Below are positions 18,925 to 28,165 of a stretch of DNA of 64,000 nt, one piece after another (within the stretch, counting starts at the first letter, position 1; every line of letters begins with the position of its first letter). The position numbers and the translations under genes were made by a program. The stretch covers positions 28,337 to 92,336 of the forward strand of contig JBBQJV010000005.1 of the NCBI GenBank assembly GCA_038326205.1, written 5' to 3'. The notes below the pieces were generated by a model. That model ran no database searches. It was not told the origin of the DNA and saw nothing but the letters and a program-made list of their open reading frames with translations. This DNA is from UBA7672 sp038326205 (GTDB taxonomy: Bacteria > Pseudomonadota > Alphaproteobacteria > Caulobacterales > Hyphomonadaceae).

Positions 18925-20607
18925 TTACTTGACCCTCGGCAGGTCGTTGTATTGGTGGAAGGGCGGTGGAGAAGACAGCGTCCACTCCAGCGTCGTTGCG
19001 CCCTCGCCCCACGGGTTCGCCTCGGCCTTGCGACGGCGGATCACCGCCTCGATCAAGCCGATGAAGAACACGATCGTAGCTGCGGCGGCGACCCAGTAAC
19101 CGATCGTCGACCAGTGGTGCCACTCACGGAACTGCGGCGCGTAATCGACATAGCGGCGCGGCATGCCCTGGAGACCCAGGAAGTGCTGCGGGAAGAAGAT
19201 CAGGTTGGAGCCGATGAACATCAGCCAGAAGTGCAGACCGCCGATGAAGCCGTTGTACTTCACGCCCCACATCTTCTCGAACCAGTAGTACCAGCCGCAG
19301 AACAGCGTGAACACGGCGCCAAGCGACAGCACGTAATGGAAGTGCGCGACGACGTAATACGTATCGTGCAGGAAGTGGTCGACGCCTGCATTGGCCAGCA
19401 CCACGCCCGTCACGCCACCGACGGTGAAGAGGAAGATGAAGCCGATCGCCCACAGCATCGGTACTTTGAATTCGATCGAGCCGCCCCACATCGTGGCGAT
19501 CCACGAGAAGATCTTGATACCCGTTGGAACCGCGATGACCATCGTGGCCGCCACGAAATAGGCCTTCAGGTTCACGTCCATGCCCACCGTATACATGTGG
19601 TGCGCCCAGACGAGAAAGCCGATGAAGCCGATCGACACCATGGCGTAAGCCATGCCGAGATAACCGAAGATGGGTTTTCGCGAGAACGTCGAGATGACGT
19701 GGCTGACGATGCCGAAGCCTGGCAGGATCATGATGTAGACTTCGGGGTGACCGAAGAACCAGAACAGGTGCTGGAACATTATCGGGTCGCCGCCGCCCGA
19801 GACCTCAAAGAACTTCGAGCCGAAGTTTCGGTCCGTCAGCAGCATCGTCAGCGCGCCGGCCAGAACCGGCAGGGCGAGCACGAGCAGGAAGGCCGTGATC
19901 AGGATCGACCAGGCGAACAGCGGCATCTTGTGCAGCGTCATGCCCGGAGCGCGCATATTCAGGATCGTGACGATGAAGTTGATCGCACCAAGGATCGACG
20001 ACATGCCCGCGAGGTGAAGCGAGAAGATCACGAGGTCCATCGCTAGGCCCGGGTGGCCCGTCGTGCTCGACAGCGGCGGATACAGCACCCAGCCGCCCCC
20101 GAAACCGTTGTTGCCCGCAGGACCCGGCACGAACATCGACAGGATCAACAGGAAGAACGAGACCGGCACCAGCCAGAACGAGATATTGTTCATGCGCGGC
20201 ATGGCCATGTCGGGAGCGCCGATCATGAGCGGCACGAACCAGTTGCCGAAGCCGCCGATCAGGGCGGGCATGACCATGAAGAAGATCATGATCAGGCCGT
20301 GCATCGTGGTGATGACGTTGTAATTGTGTTCGGTGCCGAAGAAGCCGCCGAACGCCGTTCCATTGAACAACTGCAGGCCGGGCTCTGCGAGTTCGGCGCG
20401 CATGAAGCCTGAGAACACGAAACCTATGACGCCCGCGCACATCGCGAACACGAGATAGAGCGTGCCGATGTCCTTGTGGTTGGTCGAAAACAGCCAGCGA
20501 GCCGGGCTGTACCACTTCGGATCGTGGTGATCATCATGCGCGTGATCGTGGCCATGGGCGTCGTGCCCGTGACCATGGTCAGCAGCGTGTTTGGCATCGC
20601 TCGACAT
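18925..20607 (-). CDS. ctaD: Cytochrome c oxidase subunit I
   Basis: A 560-residue catalytic subunit of the aa3-type oxidase, reducing oxygen at the heme a3-CuB centre. The family block STNHKDIGTLY starts helix I. The CuB-His/Tyr region appears as GHPEVYIMILPGFG, the K-channel Lys in GMAYAMVSIGF, and the paired His of the VWAHHMYTVGM block. The C-terminal heme ligands are in TYYVVAHFHYV. The N-terminal 30 residues are unusually histidine-rich (ten His) before the first helix. It follows ctaC by 17 bases and heads into ctaB. Confidence 0.98.
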   Translation of the reverse strand: MSSDAKHAADHGHGHDAHGHDHAHDDHHDPKWYSPARWLFSTNHKDIGTLYLVFAMCAGVIGFVFSGFMRAELAEPGLQLFNGTAFGGFFGTEHNYNVITTMHGLIMIFFMVMPALIGGFGNWFVPLMIGAPDMAMPRMNNISFWLVPVSFFLLILSMFVPGPAGNNGFGGGWVLYPPLSSTTGHPGLAMDLVIFSLHLAGMSSILGAINFIVTILNMRAPGMTLHKMPLFAWSILITAFLLVLALPVLAGALTMLLTDRNFGSKFFEVSGGGDPIMFQHLFWFFGHPEVYIMILPGFGIVSHVISTFSRKPIFGYLGMAYAMVSIGFIGFLVWAHHMYTVGMDVNLKAYFVAATMVIAVPTGIKIFSWIATMWGGSIEFKVPMLWAIGFIFLFTVGGVTGVVLANAGVDHFLHDTYYVVAHFHYVLSLGAVFTLFCGWYYWFEKMWGVKYNGFIGGLHFWLMFIGSNLIFFPQHFLGLQGMPRRYVDYAPQFREWHHWSTIGYWVAAAATIVFFIGLIEAVIRRRKAEANPWGEGATTLEWTLSSPPPFHQYNDLPRVK

Positions 20608-20624
20608 CGAACGGCTCCCTGATT

Positions 20625-21521
20625 CTAGTGCGCTGAAGCGACTTGCGTCGTCGCGCCCGGGCGCGGCAGGCTATAGAGATATTCACGGCCGCCCTTGGCG
20701 GGGTCGGCTTGGGCTGCGGCCAGCCAGGCGTCGTATTGCGCCTGCGGCAGAGCCCACAGTTCGATCGGCATGTTCGAGTGATCCTTGCCGCACAGTTCCG
20801 AGCACTGTCCGTAATAGATCCCGGCAACCGGAACGTTAAACCACAGCTGGTTCAGGCGGCCCGGCACGGCGTCAACCTTCAGCGCGAACTGCGGCATGGC
20901 CCATGAGTGGATCACGTCGCGTGCGGTGATCTTGAGGCGGACATAGCGATTGACGGGAACAACCATCGGATTGTCGGTCGACAACTGCGCCAGGTCGCCA
21001 CGCGAGGTCACCAGCGGACGATCCGGATCGCCAGCTTTGAGGATGCGGCTCTCGACGACGAACTCTTTGTCCGTGTTCTGATTGTACGTGTAATCCCAGT
21101 ACCACATGTTGCCGTAGACCTTGATGTCCACGACATCCGCCTCGGCCACCTGCTCGCCATTGAACGCGACGTCTTGTTCGTACAGGAGCGGGAACGAGCC
21201 CTTGGCGATCCAGACGAGTATCAGCACCGGCACAACCGTCCACAGGATCTCAACTACCGTGTTGTGGCTGAATTTCTTGGGCACCGGGTTTGCGCGTTTG
21301 TTATAGCGGATCATCACCCAGATCAGCAGCGCCGTAACCACCGCGACGATGACGGTGATGATCCACAGCACCTCGTTGTGAAAGGCGTGCACGTTCTTGG
21401 CGGTCTCGGTGACCGGCGTTTGGAAATCTATACCGCCTGGCGTGGGCACAGCCCATGCGGACCCGGCAGCGACGAGGCTGGCCGCGCCGAGCGCGAAGAC
21501 TTTCAGGGTCTTTCTCAGCAT
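20625..21521 (-). CDS. ctaC: Cytochrome c oxidase subunit II
   Basis: A 298-residue subunit II with a signal peptide (about 1-24), two transmembrane helices (about 50-72 and 90-110) and the periplasmic CuA domain. The CuA ligands are visible in GQCSELCGKDHSNMP, plus the earlier His in DVIHSWAMP. I use the ATG at 21521 because a GGAGG site lies 12 bases upstream. The ATG at 21533 directly abuts the same GGAGG and leaves no spacing. It is the first gene of the oxidase operon and is divergent from a TPR protein gene, with about 160 bases between for promoters. Confidence 0.96.
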   Translation of the reverse strand: MLRKTLKVFALGAASLVAAGSAWAVPTPGGIDFQTPVTETAKNVHAFHNEVLWIITVIVAVVTALLIWVMIRYNKRANPVPKKFSHNTVVEILWTVVPVLILVWIAKGSFPLLYEQDVAFNGEQVAEADVVDIKVYGNMWYWDYTYNQNTDKEFVVESRILKAGDPDRPLVTSRGDLAQLSTDNPMVVPVNRYVRLKITARDVIHSWAMPQFALKVDAVPGRLNQLWFNVPVAGIYYGQCSELCGKDHSNMPIELWALPQAQYDAWLAAAQADPAKGGREYLYSLPRPGATTQVASAH

Positions 21522-21685
21522 TTTTGTCCACATCCTCCAGCAGATGCGTGAAACCCGGGCTTTAACGTGATACCGTCCCTATCGCCACCACTCCGTTTCG
21601 CACTGCCGGGTGCATAGTGTCGCAGGCGGGCCGATTCGAAGTGGTAGGCGCTTGGTCGCTATCAGACGCTCAGGGAGATGGAAAG

Positions 21686-22267
21686 ATGAGGACCCGGTTT
21701 CGATTGGGGATTTCGATCTGCATCGCTGTCGCAGCATGCATCGGCACAGCGTTCGCTCAGGGCGCTGTCACCGTGATTGGCGGCGGGCTCGCGCAGGGCT
21801 GCTATGAGGCCGCGCAGAGAGGCGAGATGGCGACGCAGCAGGCCATCGACCTGTGCGACCGCGCGATCACGGGCGAGACCCTGCGCCGCCGCGACAAGGC
21901 GGCGACCTACACCAACCGCGGCATCCTCCACATGCGCAACGGCAACAACACGCGCGCCATGTGGGATTACCAGCGCAGCATCGACATGATGCCCGAGCTG
22001 AAAGAGGCAAAGGTCAATCTCGGCGCGGCGCTCTACAACCTCAAACGTTATCCTGAGGCGCTCGCTGCCCTGAACGAAGGCGTCGGCACCACCTCGGAAG
22101 ACGCGCGTATGATCGGGTTTTACAATCGCGGCCTGACGCATGAAAAACTGGGCGATCTCCAGTCTGCCTACGAGGATTTCCGCAGCGCCCTCACGATCAA
22201 GCCCGATTTCAAGCTCGCTTCCGAGCAGATGTCACGTTTCACCGTGGTTCCCGCCACAGCAAGCTGA
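21686..22267 (+). CDS. Periplasmic TPR repeat protein
   Basis: A 193-residue exported protein with a signal peptide ending AFAQ (about 1-24) and three to four tetratricopeptide units over residues 60-180. The repeats show the TPR pattern: TYTNRGILHMRNGNNTRA, VNLGAALYNLKRYPEAL and FYNRGLTHEKLGD. A GGGAG site precedes the ATG at 21686. TPRs mediate protein binding; the partner is unknown. It is transcribed away from the oxidase operon. Confidence 0.85.
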   Translation: MRTRFRLGISICIAVAACIGTAFAQGAVTVIGGGLAQGCYEAAQRGEMATQQAIDLCDRAITGETLRRRDKAATYTNRGILHMRNGNNTRAMWDYQRSIDMMPELKEAKVNLGAALYNLKRYPEALAALNEGVGTTSEDARMIGFYNRGLTHEKLGDLQSAYEDFRSALTIKPDFKLASEQMSRFTVVPATAS

Positions 22268-22380
22268 CACCTAAGCTGGCCCTGGCGGCAGGCATTGCGT
22301 TGTAATTGACAACCGCCCCACCCTATCTTGGGTGTGCGCCTGGAATCCGTTTTACGAGGCCAACCTTGTTGGAGAAGTCC

Positions 22381-23799
22381 ATGTCCGACCGCAGCCTGAT
22401 CGAAGAAGCCGGCATCGGGGTATCGAAAGCCGCCGACATTCTCGACGAGGCGCTGGACGGCGCGGAGGACGGCGAAATCTATCTTGAATCTGTCCGCTCG
22501 GAGAGTTTCCTCTTCGACGATGGGCGGCTGAAGTCCGCCTCCTACGATAGCGGCCAGGGTTTCGGCCTACGCGTCGTTTCGGGTGAAACCACCGGTTACG
22601 CCCACGCCAGCGAAATTTCCGAAGCCTCCCTACGCCGCGCCGCCACCTCCGCCTCCGCCGCCAAACGCGGCCGCAGCGGCACGCTCGCCGTCGGCCCCAC
22701 CCCCGTAAACCGCCGCCTCTATGCCGACGTCGACCCCACCGCCTCCCCCGACTTCGTCACCAAGACCGGTCTGCTCGCCGAGATCGACGCATGGTGCCGC
22801 GCCCGCGACCCGCGCGTGGTGCAGGTGTCGGCCTCCCTCGCCGGCTCGCGCACATCGGTTGAGATCATCCGCGCCGGCGGCGCCAGCGTCGCCGAAGCGC
22901 GGCCGCTGGTTCGCGTCAACATCGCTGTCACCCTTGAGAAGGATGGACGCCGCGAGACAGGCTCTGCAGGCGCAGGCGGACGCGCCTCCTATGACGAATG
23001 GATCCAGCCCGATCGCTGGAAGGCGCTGGCCGAACGCGCGCTGCGCAAAGCCGAAATCAACCTCGAAGCTATCCCCGCCCCTGCTGGCGAAATGGAAGTG
23101 GCGCTCGGGCCGGGCTGGACCGGCGTTCTTCTCCACGAAGCCGTCGGCCACGGTCTCGAAGGCGATTTCAATCGCAAGGGCTCATCCGTCTACTCCGGCA
23201 AGATCGGTGAGCAGGTGATGGCCAAAGGCGTCACCATCGTTGACGACGGCACGATCGCCAACCGCCGCGGCTCGCTGTCCTTCGACGATGAGGGCACGCA
23301 AACACAGCGTACTGTTCTGGTCGAAGACGGCCGCCTCGTCGGCTACATGCAGGACCGCATGAACTCGCGCCTCATGGGCGTCGCCGCCACCGGCAATGGC
23401 CGCCGCGAGAGCTATGCCTCGACGCCCATGCCCCGCATGACGAACACCTTCATGACCGGCGGCACGCACGATCCCGAAGAGATTGTCCGCTCGATCAAGC
23501 GCGGCATCTGGGCCGTGGATTTTGGCGGCGGCCAGGTCGACATCACCAATGGCCAGTTCGTCTTCCAATGCACCGAGGCCTACCTCGTCGAAGACGGCAA
23601 GGTCGGACCACCCGTGAAGAACGCGACGCTCATCGGCCATGGCCCCACAGTGATGAACAACATCTCGATGGTCGGCAACGACTTCGCGATGGACGACGGC
23701 GTTGGCACCTGCGGCAAGGCCGGCCAGTCCGTCCCCGTCGGCGTCGGCCAGCCTTCGCTGCGCATCGACAAAATCACAGTCGGCGGTGCAGGCGGCTGA
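22381..23799 (+). CDS. tldD: Metalloprotease TldD
   Basis: A 472-residue TldD, the zinc subunit of the TldD/TldE protease that removes modified peptide leaders and unfolded peptides (as in microcin B17 maturation in Escherichia coli). The zinc motif HEAVGHGLEGD is intact in the second half, together with FSYDDEG-like and GNGRRESYASTPMPRMTNT blocks. GGAG sits before the ATG at 22381. tldE is not in this window. It converges on the peptide transporter gene with 34 bases between the stops. Confidence 0.95.
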   Translation: MSDRSLIEEAGIGVSKAADILDEALDGAEDGEIYLESVRSESFLFDDGRLKSASYDSGQGFGLRVVSGETTGYAHASEISEASLRRAATSASAAKRGRSGTLAVGPTPVNRRLYADVDPTASPDFVTKTGLLAEIDAWCRARDPRVVQVSASLAGSRTSVEIIRAGGASVAEARPLVRVNIAVTLEKDGRRETGSAGAGGRASYDEWIQPDRWKALAERALRKAEINLEAIPAPAGEMEVALGPGWTGVLLHEAVGHGLEGDFNRKGSSVYSGKIGEQVMAKGVTIVDDGTIANRRGSLSFDDEGTQTQRTVLVEDGRLVGYMQDRMNSRLMGVAATGNGRRESYASTPMPRMTNTFMTGGTHDPEEIVRSIKRGIWAVDFGGGQVDITNGQFVFQCTEAYLVEDGKVGPPVKNATLIGHGPTVMNNISMVGNDFAMDDGVGTCGKAGQSVPVGVGQPSLRIDKITVGGAGG

Positions 23800-23833
23800 G
23801 CCGTCTGTACCCAACGCTGCCGCCCACAAGCTC

Positions 23834-25711
23834 CTAGTTGTGAGCTGAGAGATCGCTTTCAGCCGTAGCGTCGCGAATGGGCCGGTCCGCCGGCGCAGTC
23901 GTCGGGCCGCCCATCCGTGCGAGCTTGTTGAGGAACGGGCTCGCGATGCCTAGCGCCACGCCAATCCCGATGCCCCACAGACCAACATTGGTGAACACCT
24001 CGGAGTAGGTTTTTAGCGCGAGTCCCGGATCGAGCACCTGCCCGCCCACGGTCGCCTGTGCCGTTAGCTTCGTGATCTGCGCCTGCACCGCCTGCGCGAT
24101 CGAGGAGCCGAGATACCACGTCGCCATCATTGTCGCCGCGATCGGCGCCGGCGTCAGCTTGGTCATCGCCGATAGGCCGACTGGCGACAGGAACAGTTCG
24201 CCCGTCGTGTGCAGGAGGTAGAGGAGGATGAGGAAGATCAGCGGAACCTTGAACTCCGCGTCCGCGTATTGAACGCCCCAAACCAGAACGAGGAAGCCCG
24301 CGCCGACTTGGATCAGGCCGAGTGCAAACTTGAACGCATCGCCCGGATCCTTTTTGTGCCTCCCCAGCCATGTCCACATCATCGCAAACAATGGCGCGAA
24401 GATCAGGATGAACGCGCCGTTGAAGCTCTGCGTCTGGCCGGAACTCACGCAGGCTCCGGCTATGCACAGCTGCGATGAGCGCTCGGAGAACTGCGACAGC
24501 GCCGAGCCTGCAAGCTCGAACAGCGTGAAGAACACCACCGACGCAAGCACTAGAATGATCGCGAGTATCAGCTTGCCCGTCTCGGCGATCGTCGCCTTTG
24601 TCACCATGTAGTAGACAAAAAACGCCAGCATCCCGACCGACACGATCGTCAACGCGGCGTTCACGATCGGCTCGCGCTGCACCAGCAGCCAGACCAGTCC
24701 CACGCACAGCAGCGCGACGATGTAGATCAGCCATTCGCGGTTGATCGGTCCGATGAGCGGTTTTTTCAGCAGCACCGGATTCGGCGGCAGGCCAAGTTCA
24801 GTCGGAAGCTGCGCCGGGCCGGGCATGAAGAACAAAAGCCGCCTGCGAACGAACACCAGCCATCCGAGCAGCATGCCGACGCCAGCGGCCCCGAAGCCCC
24901 ATGCCCAACCCAGTTCGGCCCCCAGCCACGCGCATCCAACCTGCGCCCAGAAGGCGCCGAGGTTGATCCCGTAATAGTAAAGCGAGAACCCGCCATCGCG
25001 GCGCGGATCGTCCTTGACGTAGAGCTGACCGACCTGCGTGGCGAGGTTCGCCTTGAGGAACCCCACGCCCATGATGATCAGCGACAGCGCGAGGAAGAAG
25101 GCGCTCATGTAGACGGGCTGCTGCCCCTCGACGAGCATCTGGTAGCCTTCGACCGCCGGCGTCTCCGGATCATCGACGGGAATAATATTCGGCAGGGTCG
25201 GCGTTCCGGCGTAATCCTTGATCTCCATACCGCCGCCGGCGGCGGGGCCGAATTCATGGCGCTGGCCGTCGATCACGACCCATGCCTGACGCCTGTCCTG
25301 CCTGCCCTCGGCCGCGATTTCGTAGCGCTGGCCTTCGAAGACGAGCACGTTCCGAGCGGGTTCCTGTTCGATTGCCATGGTGAGGTGACCCGCCACCAGC
25401 AACAGCGCGCCGAACGCAACAGCCTTTGTTGTGCCGAGATAGCGGTCTGCCAGCATCCCCCCGATCAGCGGTAGGAGATAGACGAGTGAGGTGTACGCCC
25501 CGTACTGGCCCGCCGCAGCTTCATCTGAAAACAGGAAGTGCTGGGTCATGTAGACGAACAGAATCGTCCGCATCCCGTAATAAGAGAATCGCTCCCACAT
25601 CTCGGTGAAGAAGATGATGTGCAGACCCTTGGGCTGCGACCGCAACTGGATGATGACCGGAATACCCGTGACCAGTGTGATCACGATCCCGATCGCGACA
25701 ATGATATCCAT
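23834..25711 (-). CDS. POT/PTR family proton-coupled oligopeptide transporter with insert
   Basis: A 625-residue major-facilitator protein of the POT family importing di- and tripeptides with protons. The family motif FTEMWERFSYYGMR lies at about residues 36-49 in helix 1. Helices 3 and 4 are separated by an unusual soluble stretch of about 80 residues (roughly 115-198) that is rich in Arg, Gly and Asp, instead of the usual short loop. I start it at the ATG at 25711 behind GAGG. It converges on tldD and stands alone, so cotranscription is unlikely. Substrate range is not predictable. Confidence 0.9.
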   Translation of the reverse strand: MDIIVAIGIVITLVTGIPVIIQLRSQPKGLHIIFFTEMWERFSYYGMRTILFVYMTQHFLFSDEAAAGQYGAYTSLVYLLPLIGGMLADRYLGTTKAVAFGALLLVAGHLTMAIEQEPARNVLVFEGQRYEIAAEGRQDRRQAWVVIDGQRHEFGPAAGGGMEIKDYAGTPTLPNIIPVDDPETPAVEGYQMLVEGQQPVYMSAFFLALSLIIMGVGFLKANLATQVGQLYVKDDPRRDGGFSLYYYGINLGAFWAQVGCAWLGAELGWAWGFGAAGVGMLLGWLVFVRRRLLFFMPGPAQLPTELGLPPNPVLLKKPLIGPINREWLIYIVALLCVGLVWLLVQREPIVNAALTIVSVGMLAFFVYYMVTKATIAETGKLILAIILVLASVVFFTLFELAGSALSQFSERSSQLCIAGACVSSGQTQSFNGAFILIFAPLFAMMWTWLGRHKKDPGDAFKFALGLIQVGAGFLVLVWGVQYADAEFKVPLIFLILLYLLHTTGELFLSPVGLSAMTKLTPAPIAATMMATWYLGSSIAQAVQAQITKLTAQATVGGQVLDPGLALKTYSEVFTNVGLWGIGIGVALGIASPFLNKLARMGGPTTAPADRPIRDATAESDLSAHN

Positions 25712-25843
25712 GAAGTCCTCGCCCAGATGCCCTTCGCGGGTCTGAGTGATGATCAACACGCGGAACGAACATGCTCAACCCCCGGAATCACCGGAAGCGA
25801 GCAAGTTTGTGCCTAAAGCGATGAATGGAGGCGCCGAAGCGGC

Positions 25844-27220
25844 CTAGACCCGCGTTTCCGCGAAGGCGCGTGTGATGTCCCGCTCCCAGGGTCCATGATA
25901 TTTGGCCAGCAGGCGCAGCGCAGGTGTAACGCCGGTTTCAGCGATTTCCTGAAGGTCGGTCAGGAACACAGTCTCATCCTTGCCGGCGGCATTCATTCGC
26001 GCCCGGCGCTTGAGGCCGTCAGAAGCCAGCTTCACGGCAGCGCGGGCCAGATTCTGCACCGTCGTGTTGCGGATCGGCGCGCTGAGGCCAAGCATCGGCA
26101 CTGCCGACCGCATGGCCTGACGCTCGAAGGCATTGAAGCCCTTCATCAGCTCCCACGCGCCATCCAGCGCGACGTTGTCATAAAGAATCCCGACCCAGAA
26201 AGCGGACAACGCGCACAGGGCATCATGCGCGCCGGCATCGGCCCCGCGCATCTCGAGGAAGGTCTTGAGCCGCACCTCGGGGAAAATCGTCGAAAGGTGA
26301 TCGTCGAAATCATCCATCGCCGGCAGCTCACCGGGGAGAATGGGCAGCTCACCCGCCATAAAGTCGCGGAACGATAGACCCGAGGCGTCAATATACTTCC
26401 CCTCGCGCCGCACGAAATACATCGGCACGTCCAACGCGTAGTCGACATATTGTTCGAAACCGAAGCCTTCATCGAACGCGAAAGGCAACATGCCCGAGCG
26501 ATCCGGGTCGGTGTCGGTCCACACGTGAGAGCGATAGGACTGGAAGCCATTTGTGCGGCCTTCGGCGAAGGGTGAGTTGGCGAACAGCGCCGTCGCGATC
26601 GGCTGAAGTGCGAGGCTGACGCGAAGCTTCTTCACCATGTCGGCCTCGGCGCCGAAATCGAGATTGGTCTGCACCGTACACGAGCGGAACATCATCTCCC
26701 GCCCGAGCCGCCCGACCTTGCCCATATAAGACTTCATGATCCCGTAGCGGCCCTTGGGCATCAGCGGCGTTTCATCGAACGACCACAGCGGCGAGAAGCC
26801 AAGCCCCAGGAAGTCGATGTTCATCGGCTTGGCGATGGTGCGCGTCTCGCGCAGGTGATCGCCGATCTCGAGGCAGGTCTCGTGAACATTGTCGAGCGGC
26901 GCCCCCGACAATTCGAACTGACCACCCGGCTCGAGACTGACGCTCGCCAGCCCCTTCTTGAGGCCAATGATATGGTCCCCCTCGATGATCGGCGCCCAGT
27001 CATAGTCGCGGGCAATCCCCTCGAGCAGTCCCTTGATCGAAGCGGCGCCGTCATACGGAACGGGCCGCAGCGAGCCTTCAATGAAGCCGAATTTTTCGTG
27101 CTCGGTGCCGATGCGCCAGTCCGACTTCGGTTTCTCGCCACCCGCCAGACGCTCGACGAGCTCCCGCTTGCCGGAGATGCGCGCCGCAGCCGCGTCGATG
27201 TCGCGAGTAGGTGTCGTCAT
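25844..27220 (-). CDS. gshA: Glutamate-cysteine ligase (plant/alphaproteobacterial type)
   Basis: A 458-residue enzyme catalysing the first step of glutathione synthesis, joining glutamate and cysteine with ATP. It is the plant-like GCS2 form: early substrate/ATP block WRIGTEHEKFGF, then EPGGQFELSGAP, and the mid-protein GRYGIMKSYMGKVG. No zinc or regulatory subunit is expected. It follows rsmE on the same strand after about 116 bases. The rsmE-gshA pairing is common in alphaproteobacteria. gshB is not in the window. Confidence 0.95.
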   Translation of the reverse strand: MTTPTRDIDAAAARISGKRELVERLAGGEKPKSDWRIGTEHEKFGFIEGSLRPVPYDGAASIKGLLEGIARDYDWAPIIEGDHIIGLKKGLASVSLEPGGQFELSGAPLDNVHETCLEIGDHLRETRTIAKPMNIDFLGLGFSPLWSFDETPLMPKGRYGIMKSYMGKVGRLGREMMFRSCTVQTNLDFGAEADMVKKLRVSLALQPIATALFANSPFAEGRTNGFQSYRSHVWTDTDPDRSGMLPFAFDEGFGFEQYVDYALDVPMYFVRREGKYIDASGLSFRDFMAGELPILPGELPAMDDFDDHLSTIFPEVRLKTFLEMRGADAGAHDALCALSAFWVGILYDNVALDGAWELMKGFNAFERQAMRSAVPMLGLSAPIRNTTVQNLARAAVKLASDGLKRRARMNAAGKDETVFLTDLQEIAETGVTPALRLLAKYHGPWERDITRAFAETRV

Positions 27221-27336
27221 GCGCTGCGTCCGGAACTAGCTCTCGCCAGCGAGATAGGTACGTGGGCTTAAGGACGCCAGCTGAACCCGTCAAATGTTCG
27301 GATTGAGGAGGAAAACTATCCCCTCGGTAAGGTTAG

Positions 27337-28104
27337 CTATCCGCGCCAGTCGCCGCGAATCGACTGCCACAACGCCAGCGCCGCCAGCGCCGCCGTCTCG
27401 GCCCGCAGGATGCGTGGTCCAAGGCTCACCGGATGCACGAATGCCTGTTTGCGCAGATGGGCACGTTCGCTTGGCGAGAACCCGCCCTCCGGCCCGATCA
27501 GCACAGCAGCCGGTCCATCCGGCAGCCCGCGAAGTACCTCCTCGATCGGCCGCCCCCTGCCCGCCTCGCCGCCCCACGGCCGCTCCGCATCGTCTCCAGC
27601 CTCATCAGCAAACAGCAGAATCCGGCTCGCATCCCAGCCATTGAGCAAAAGCATCAGTTTCGCGGCGTCACGTATCGGCGGCACATCCAGTCGCTCAGTC
27701 TGCTCGGCCGCCTCGATCGCCAGCCGCTGCAGGCGATCCACCCGAACCGTTTCGGCGTCAGTCCGCTCGGTCAGAACAGGCCGAATCTCCGCGACGCCGA
27801 GCTCAACGGCCTTTTCGACCACAAAATCCGTCCGGGCTTTTTTCAGCGGAGCAAACAAAAGCCAGAGATCCGGCCCGCCCGCCTGGGCCCTTACCGAGTC
27901 GCCCAGTTGCAGGCTGGCCGTAGATTTCGTGCTGGCCGCCAGCGTGGCGTCCCACTCGCCATGGCGGCCGTTGAACACCCGCACCGCATCACCCACCCCG
28001 AGACGCAATACACGCGTCAAGTAGTGCGCCTGATCGCCATCCAGGACCAGATCCACGCCCTCGATCAAATCCGGGGCGACATACAGCCGGGGTGTCGCGC
28101 TCAT
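27337..28104 (-). CDS. rsmE: 16S rRNA m3U1498 methyltransferase
   Basis: A 255-residue SPOUT methyltransferase methylating U1498 of 16S rRNA. A PUA-like N-terminal domain (about 1-75, starting PRLYVAPDL) precedes the knotted domain, with the cofactor loop IGPEGGFSPSE and the C-terminal LGPRILRAETA. Its ATG overlaps an ATG on the opposite strand in a shared CATG (28102-28105). It lies upstream of gshA and head-to-head with ubiA. Confidence 0.95.
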   Translation of the reverse strand: MSATPRLYVAPDLIEGVDLVLDGDQAHYLTRVLRLGVGDAVRVFNGRHGEWDATLAASTKSTASLQLGDSVRAQAGGPDLWLLFAPLKKARTDFVVEKAVELGVAEIRPVLTERTDAETVRVDRLQRLAIEAAEQTERLDVPPIRDAAKLMLLLNGWDASRILLFADEAGDDAERPWGGEAGRGRPIEEVLRGLPDGPAAVLIGPEGGFSPSERAHLRKQAFVHPVSLGPRILRAETAALAALALWQSIRGDWRG

Positions 28105-28165
28105 GTCCTTGCGCTATATCGGCGAAACCCTTCTGCCAAGGTGCCCCATCTGCCAAGGACCGCAC

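Noticed and set aside
18817..20046. Long open frame of about 400 codons on the plus strand opposite ctaD
   Set aside because: It lies antisense to an unambiguous cytochrome oxidase gene and is typical of high-GC shadow frames: composition is dominated by Arg, His and Glu, with no domain or ribosome site.
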